A DNA stretch of 64,000 nt from Tenrec ecaudatus (taxonomy: Eukaryota; Chordata; Mammalia; Afrosoricida; Tenrecidae). The notes beneath the pieces are model-generated. The model ran no database searches. It was given only the letters and a program-made list of their open reading frames with translations, and was not told where the DNA came from. Positions 60,330 through 64,000 of this stretch are shown in pieces. The stretch spans positions 48,392,001 to 48,456,000 of the forward strand of contig NC_134539.1 of assembly GCF_050624435.1 (NCBI RefSeq), written 5' to 3'. A program made the position numbers and the translations under genes. Position 1 is the first letter of the stretch, and every line of letters begins with the position of its first letter.

Positions 60330-61080
60330 GCAGAGCTTGATGATAGTGAGCTAATAACACAAACAGAAAAATCAGGATCACAATGAGATATCCATCATCT
60401 GGACTTTTCTTGGCAAATATGAAGACAGCTGACATATCAAGTGTGGAAAGGGTGTGCGTCAGTGGGATCTGTTATTGTGCGTTATTACTCACAGGAGTGT
60501 AAACTGTTGCAACCACTTTGGAAATGAGTTTGGGGCTTATCTATTAAAAATTGAATATTGACATTCTCTGCAATCCAGTATTTTTGCTCCTGGGTTAAGA
60601 AAAAAATGGGAAGAGTGACAAAACCAAAAAGGGTCATGTAGACAGTTCCTGGATTCTGTCCCTCCCCAAAGCCAGCAGATGGGCTGACACATCCATGCCC
60701 ATAGCAGTACCAGTCTCAATAGCAAAAAGATTAGGGGGCACCGTAAGTGAACATGAACAAATGGATAGACAAAGGAACTATGGTCCATGCATACAATTAA
60801 ATTCTACACAATGTTAGAGAATATTGAATCTGTGAAGCACTTCATGACGTGGATGAACCTGGAATACATCACGCTGAGTGAAATAAGTCAATCCAAGAGG
60901 ACAAATCGTGCAATGAGATCATTAATACCAAAAGTCAGAAAGAAACTTCTTGATGGGCATCGGGTGGGATGGTAAGAGAGGGCAAATCACAAGTTAAAGA
61001 CACTCGCATATTAACTTAGATGAAAGGAAAGGCGATGTTCAATAAGGGGGACATCAGCGCAAAGTGACCAAAGCCAAAGA
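60330..61080 (+). mobile_element. Old L1 ORF2 C-terminal remnant and 3' UTR
   Basis: 'aatcaggatcacaatgagat' (60370), 'ggaactatggtccatgcata' (60774) and 'ctgagtgaaataagtcaatc' (60873) are the closing blocks of L1 ORF2. Frames are broken; the 60787-60975 segment keeps a short open part. Confidence 0.75.
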
Positions 61081-61091
61081 AAACACTGGGA

Positions 61092-61310
61092 GGAGCACAA
61101 GAGCTCTGGTGGCATAGTGGTCACACATAGTGGTCACACATTGGGTGGTTAACCTCAAGCTCCGCCATTCAAAACTGCAAGGTGCTCCTCGGGGGAAAGA
61201 CGAGGATTTCTACTCCAGTAAAGATTTACAGTCTCAGAAACCCACAGGGGCAGTTCTACTGTTTCCTGCGGGGTCGCTGTGAGTTGGAACGGGAACAATG
61301 GCAGAGGGAT
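61092..61310 (+). mobile_element. AfroSINE with a short internal duplication
   Basis: Head 'agagctctggtggcatagtg', then the 15-base 'catagtggtcacaca' repeated in tandem (61114-61128, 61129-61143 approximately), 'ttgggtggttaacctcaagc', B-box region, linker 'aaagacgaggatttctactc', body 'cagtctcagaaacccacagg' (61230) and 'gtcgctgtgagttggaacg' (61273). Well preserved apart from the duplication. Confidence 0.88.
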
Positions 61311-61499
61311 GCCATGCACAATCCTATAATAGCAGTCATACGATAACCTCCGAGTGCATGCTTCATGCCGCGCTGAAGTCATTCACCAGAAACGACGTGT
61401 CAGGGTTGTGTCCTCTCATTATACCTGATCGATCTGTATGCGGAGTGAATCATTGGAGCAGCTGGACCATCAGAAGGAGGAGAAGGCGGCATGATGACT

Positions 61500-61833
61500 G
61501 AAGGAGGGCGTGTTAATAACCTTGCTTGCTGAATGTGAAGAGGATTTGAACCCCTTGCTGATGACGATCAAGGATTTCGGTCTTCAATATGGATTACAGT
61601 TTTATATAAAGATAACAAAAATCCTCACTACTGTACTAATTGGTAACATCAATATAAATGGAGGAGAGATTGACATTGTCATGAATTTCTTCTTGCTTGG
61701 GCCCACAACCAATGCTCATGGAAGTACCAGTCAGATTAAATGACACATTGCATTGGGGAAGTCTGCCGCACAAGACATCTTTAAAATGTTGAAAAGTAAG
61801 GATGCTGCTTTGAGGACTAAAGTGCGCCTTAGG
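61500..61833 (+). mobile_element. RTE, 5' portion of a copy split by L1
   Basis: 'gaccatcagaaggaggagaa'-type lead, then 'cttgggcccacaaccaatgc' (61697), 'cattgcattggggaagtctg' (61746) and 'gctgctttgaggactaaagt' (61804) follow the RTE frame. The frame is interrupted at TGA near 61741. Continues at 62802 after the L1. Confidence 0.85.
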
Positions 61834-62801
61834 CCTCCACTCAAGTCCTCCCTTAATTCAAGAACACTTTGTTCTATTAAACTGTCATTCCGTGATGCTC
61901 ACCTTCCTTTCACAATTGCTGAAGGCAAAGGGGTGCATAAGCAAATGTGGTGAAGAAAGCTGATGGTGCCCAGCTATCAAAAGATATAGCATCTGGGGTC
62001 TTAAAGACTTGAAGATAAACAAGGGTCCATCTAGCTGAGAAGCAACAAAGCCCACAGGGAAGAAGCACACCAACCTGTGTGATCATGCAGTGTCAATGGG
62101 ATCAGGTATCAGGCATTAAAGAACGAAAAGTCATATCATTGTGAATGAGGGGTAGTGTGGAGTGGAGACCCAAAGTCCATCTATAGGCAACTGGACATCC
62201 ACTTATAGAAGGGTTGCAGGGAGGAGACGAGCCAGTCAGGGTGCAGTGTAGCAATGATGAAACATACAACTTTCCTCTAGTTGCTAAATGCTTCCTCCCT
62301 GCTGGCCCCCACCCCACTATCATGATCCCAATTCTACCTTACAAATCCAGCTAGACCAGAGGATGTACACTGGTACGGATAAGAACTGGAAACACAGGGA
62401 ATCCAGGACAGATAAACCCCTCCATACGAATAATGAGAGGGGAAGGAGAAGGTGGGGTAAAACGGGGGAACCAATCACAAGGATCTACATATAACCCCCT
62501 CCCTGGAGGATGGACAACAGAAAAGCAGGTGAAGGGAGACATCAGACAGTGTAAGACATGACTAAATAATAATAGTTTATAAATTATCAAGGGTTTGTGA
62601 GAGAGAAGGGGCAGGGAGGGGGTGAAACACGAGGAACTGATACCAAGAGTTCAAATAGAAAGAAAATGTTTTGCGAATGATGAGGGCCACGAATGTACAA
62701 ATGTGCTTGACACAATGGATGGCGGCATGGATTGTAATAAGAGTTGTATGTACCCCCAATAACATGAATTGAAAAAGGAATAAAATAAAGTGCACCTTAG
62801 G
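61818..62801 (+). mobile_element. 5'-truncated L1 (3' UTR) inserted in an RTE, 16-bp TSD
   Basis: The insert 61834-62785 is plus-strand L1 3' UTR, colinear with 7590-8565, ending 'cccccaataacatgaattg' and an A-rich tail. The flanks are taaagtgcgccttagg (61818-61833) and taaagtgcaccttagg (62786-62801), one mismatch in 16. The RTE reading order is continuous across it. Confidence 0.93.
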
Positions 62802-63220
62802 AAGTCTCACCACCTTAGCCTCTATGAGGTAAGTGACAAATGCATGTGACAGTTAGACATTGAATCAGGAAAAATGAAGAAGTATCAATGCAGTTGGATT
62901 ATGGTGTTCTGAAAAATACCGAGAGGACCATGCCTACCAAAGAACAAACAAATCTGTCTTGGAGCAGTACAGCCAAAATGCTCCTTAGAGACAAAGATGC
63001 CAAGACTTCATCTCTTGTGCTTTAGGCATGTTACCAGTGACACCAGTGTCTGGGAAAGGACATTGTGCTCTGGTTGGTGAAGTCACAGGACAGAGAAAAA
63101 GAGCCAGGCTCCCCACAAAATGGCTGACACAGTGGCTGCTAACCTGGGCTCAAACACTGCAGTAGCTGTGATGACAGCACAGGCTAGAGAAGGCTTTGTT
63201 GATAGGGTCGAACCAGGGGA
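62802..63220 (+). mobile_element. RTE, 3' portion of the split copy
   Basis: 'gttggattatggtgttctga' (62893), 'acaaacaaatctgtcttgg' (62943), 'gctgacacagtggctgctaa' (63122) and 'gacagcacaggctagagaag' (63172) continue the RTE to near its end. Confidence 0.85.
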
Positions 63221-63224
63221 AAAC

Positions 63225-63588
63225 TTGGTAAAGAAAGAAACACTGTTGCATATTCAACTATCTTCTATCTTCCCCAGGACCCCAAACACCCAATCTCGAG
63301 ATCCGTAGCTCACACTGCTGGCACAGGTTGCCTATGTCAGAGAGAGCAAAGCTCGGCAGGCTTCCTGGGCAGCTCCTGCCGCAGACATTTAAAGGCACGA
63401 ACATTAACCACAGCAGACTGGGCTCAGGAACAGCAGTCAGGGCAATTCCAACGGTCTTGCGCCTGACATCATAGGCCAGGCAGCCTAAAAACTCCGTCAA
63501 GTTATGTGTGCTCCGGTCTTGAGACAGAGCCCTTCTTCCTCTGGAAGGGGATCACTCATGTGATCTGCTTTACTTAAGGTCGACTCCT
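63225..63588. other. Unassigned sequence
   Basis: No gene or named repeat recognised. Confidence 0.45.
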
Positions 63589-63589
63589 T

Positions 63590-63800
63590 TTTTATGATTA
63601 AATAATTTAGCATATTCACAGAGTTGTACAATCATCACCAGAATCAAGTTTAGAACATTTTTTATAACCCAAAAAAATAAGTGAAGCAGTCACTTTGAAT
63701 TACTTCCAAACTCCCAAACCCTAGGCAACCATTAATCTACTCTCTACACCTATAAATGAGCTTTATTTTGCACATTTCATATAGATGGGACCATATGATA
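63590..63800 (-). mobile_element. Old L1 3' end, minus strand
   Basis: 'gagttgtacaatcatcacca' (63621), 'caaccattaatctactctct' (63726) and 'cacatttcatatagatggga' (63771) match the reverse complement of an older L1 tail widespread in mammals. Confidence 0.65.
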
Positions 63801-63904
63801 GGAGATTCCTTTTGGACAGCTTCTTTTTATCTCACTTTTAAATAATTTTTATTTAAATTTGAAGATGATTTGAACATTTAATAAAATGTAAGCATTTGTC
63901 TCTT

Positions 63905-64000
63905 CTTAACATTTCACTTTTTAAAAATCGTTTTATTAGGGCCTCTTACAACTCTTATCACATCCATACATACATCAATTGTGTCAAGCACATTTGTACA
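63905..64000 (-). mobile_element. L1 3' end, minus strand, cut by window edge
   Basis: 'aatcgttttattagggcctc' (63927) and 'catacatcaattgtgtcaag' (63968) are the terminal L1 blocks. The element continues outside the window. Confidence 0.8.

Overview
The window looks like intergenic or intronic DNA from a placental mammal of the clade Afrotheria, most likely a tenrec (Echinops-like). Three things support this. AfroSINE-type tRNA-derived SINEs are scattered throughout. BovB/RTE1-type RTE retrotransposons and L1s with a characteristic 3' UTR make up most of the recognisable sequence. A short hAT element at 6413-6613 has the ends of the SPIN family, which in Afrotheria is known to me only from tenrec. 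Family names are from memory, not from a database search. I found no intact protein-coding gene and no functional RNA gene. The open frames present are short and mostly fall inside repeats.

Layout: 1-5 kb has a MER5-like hAT remnant, RTE and AfroSINE fragments and an inverted L1 3' UTR. 5.2-8.6 kb is a 5'-truncated plus-strand L1 carrying the SPIN-like element. 11.1-14.8 kb holds an AfroSINE, an ERVL-type pol remnant and a large minus-strand RTE. 15.4-17.3 kb holds two young L1 insertions in opposite orientation, each with a perfect 15-bp target-site duplication (TSD). 18.2-20.0 kb is an old L1 3' region that received a full-length RPL23 processed pseudogene. 22.8-31.5 kb is dominated by broken and nested RTEs, with MIRs and a solo-LTR-like element. 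32-42 kb holds a second LTR-like element and a large plus-strand L1, with modular 5' UTR but no ORF1 or endonuclease, ending in a rearranged L1 junction. 42.4-43.8 kb is an RTE endonuclease region. 44-50 kb has AfroSINEs and L1 tails in a long stretch I mostly could not classify. 50.5-57.3 kb has old L1, RTE fragments and an unidentified retrocopy at 55113-55669 with a perfect 15-bp TSD. 57.4-64 kb has several AfroSINEs and an RTE split by a young L1 (16-bp TSD).

Nothing here reads as a functional system. The biology is retrotransposon activity: L1 supplies the machinery that moved itself, the RPL23 mRNA, the unidentified mRNA and probably the AfroSINEs. RTE was an older parallel LINE lineage, and SPIN arrived by cut-and-paste transposition, in this family by known horizontal transfer. 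The nesting and TSD quality give a relative order: MIR, MER5, ERVL and RTE first, old L1 next, then RPL23 and SPIN, then the young L1 tails.
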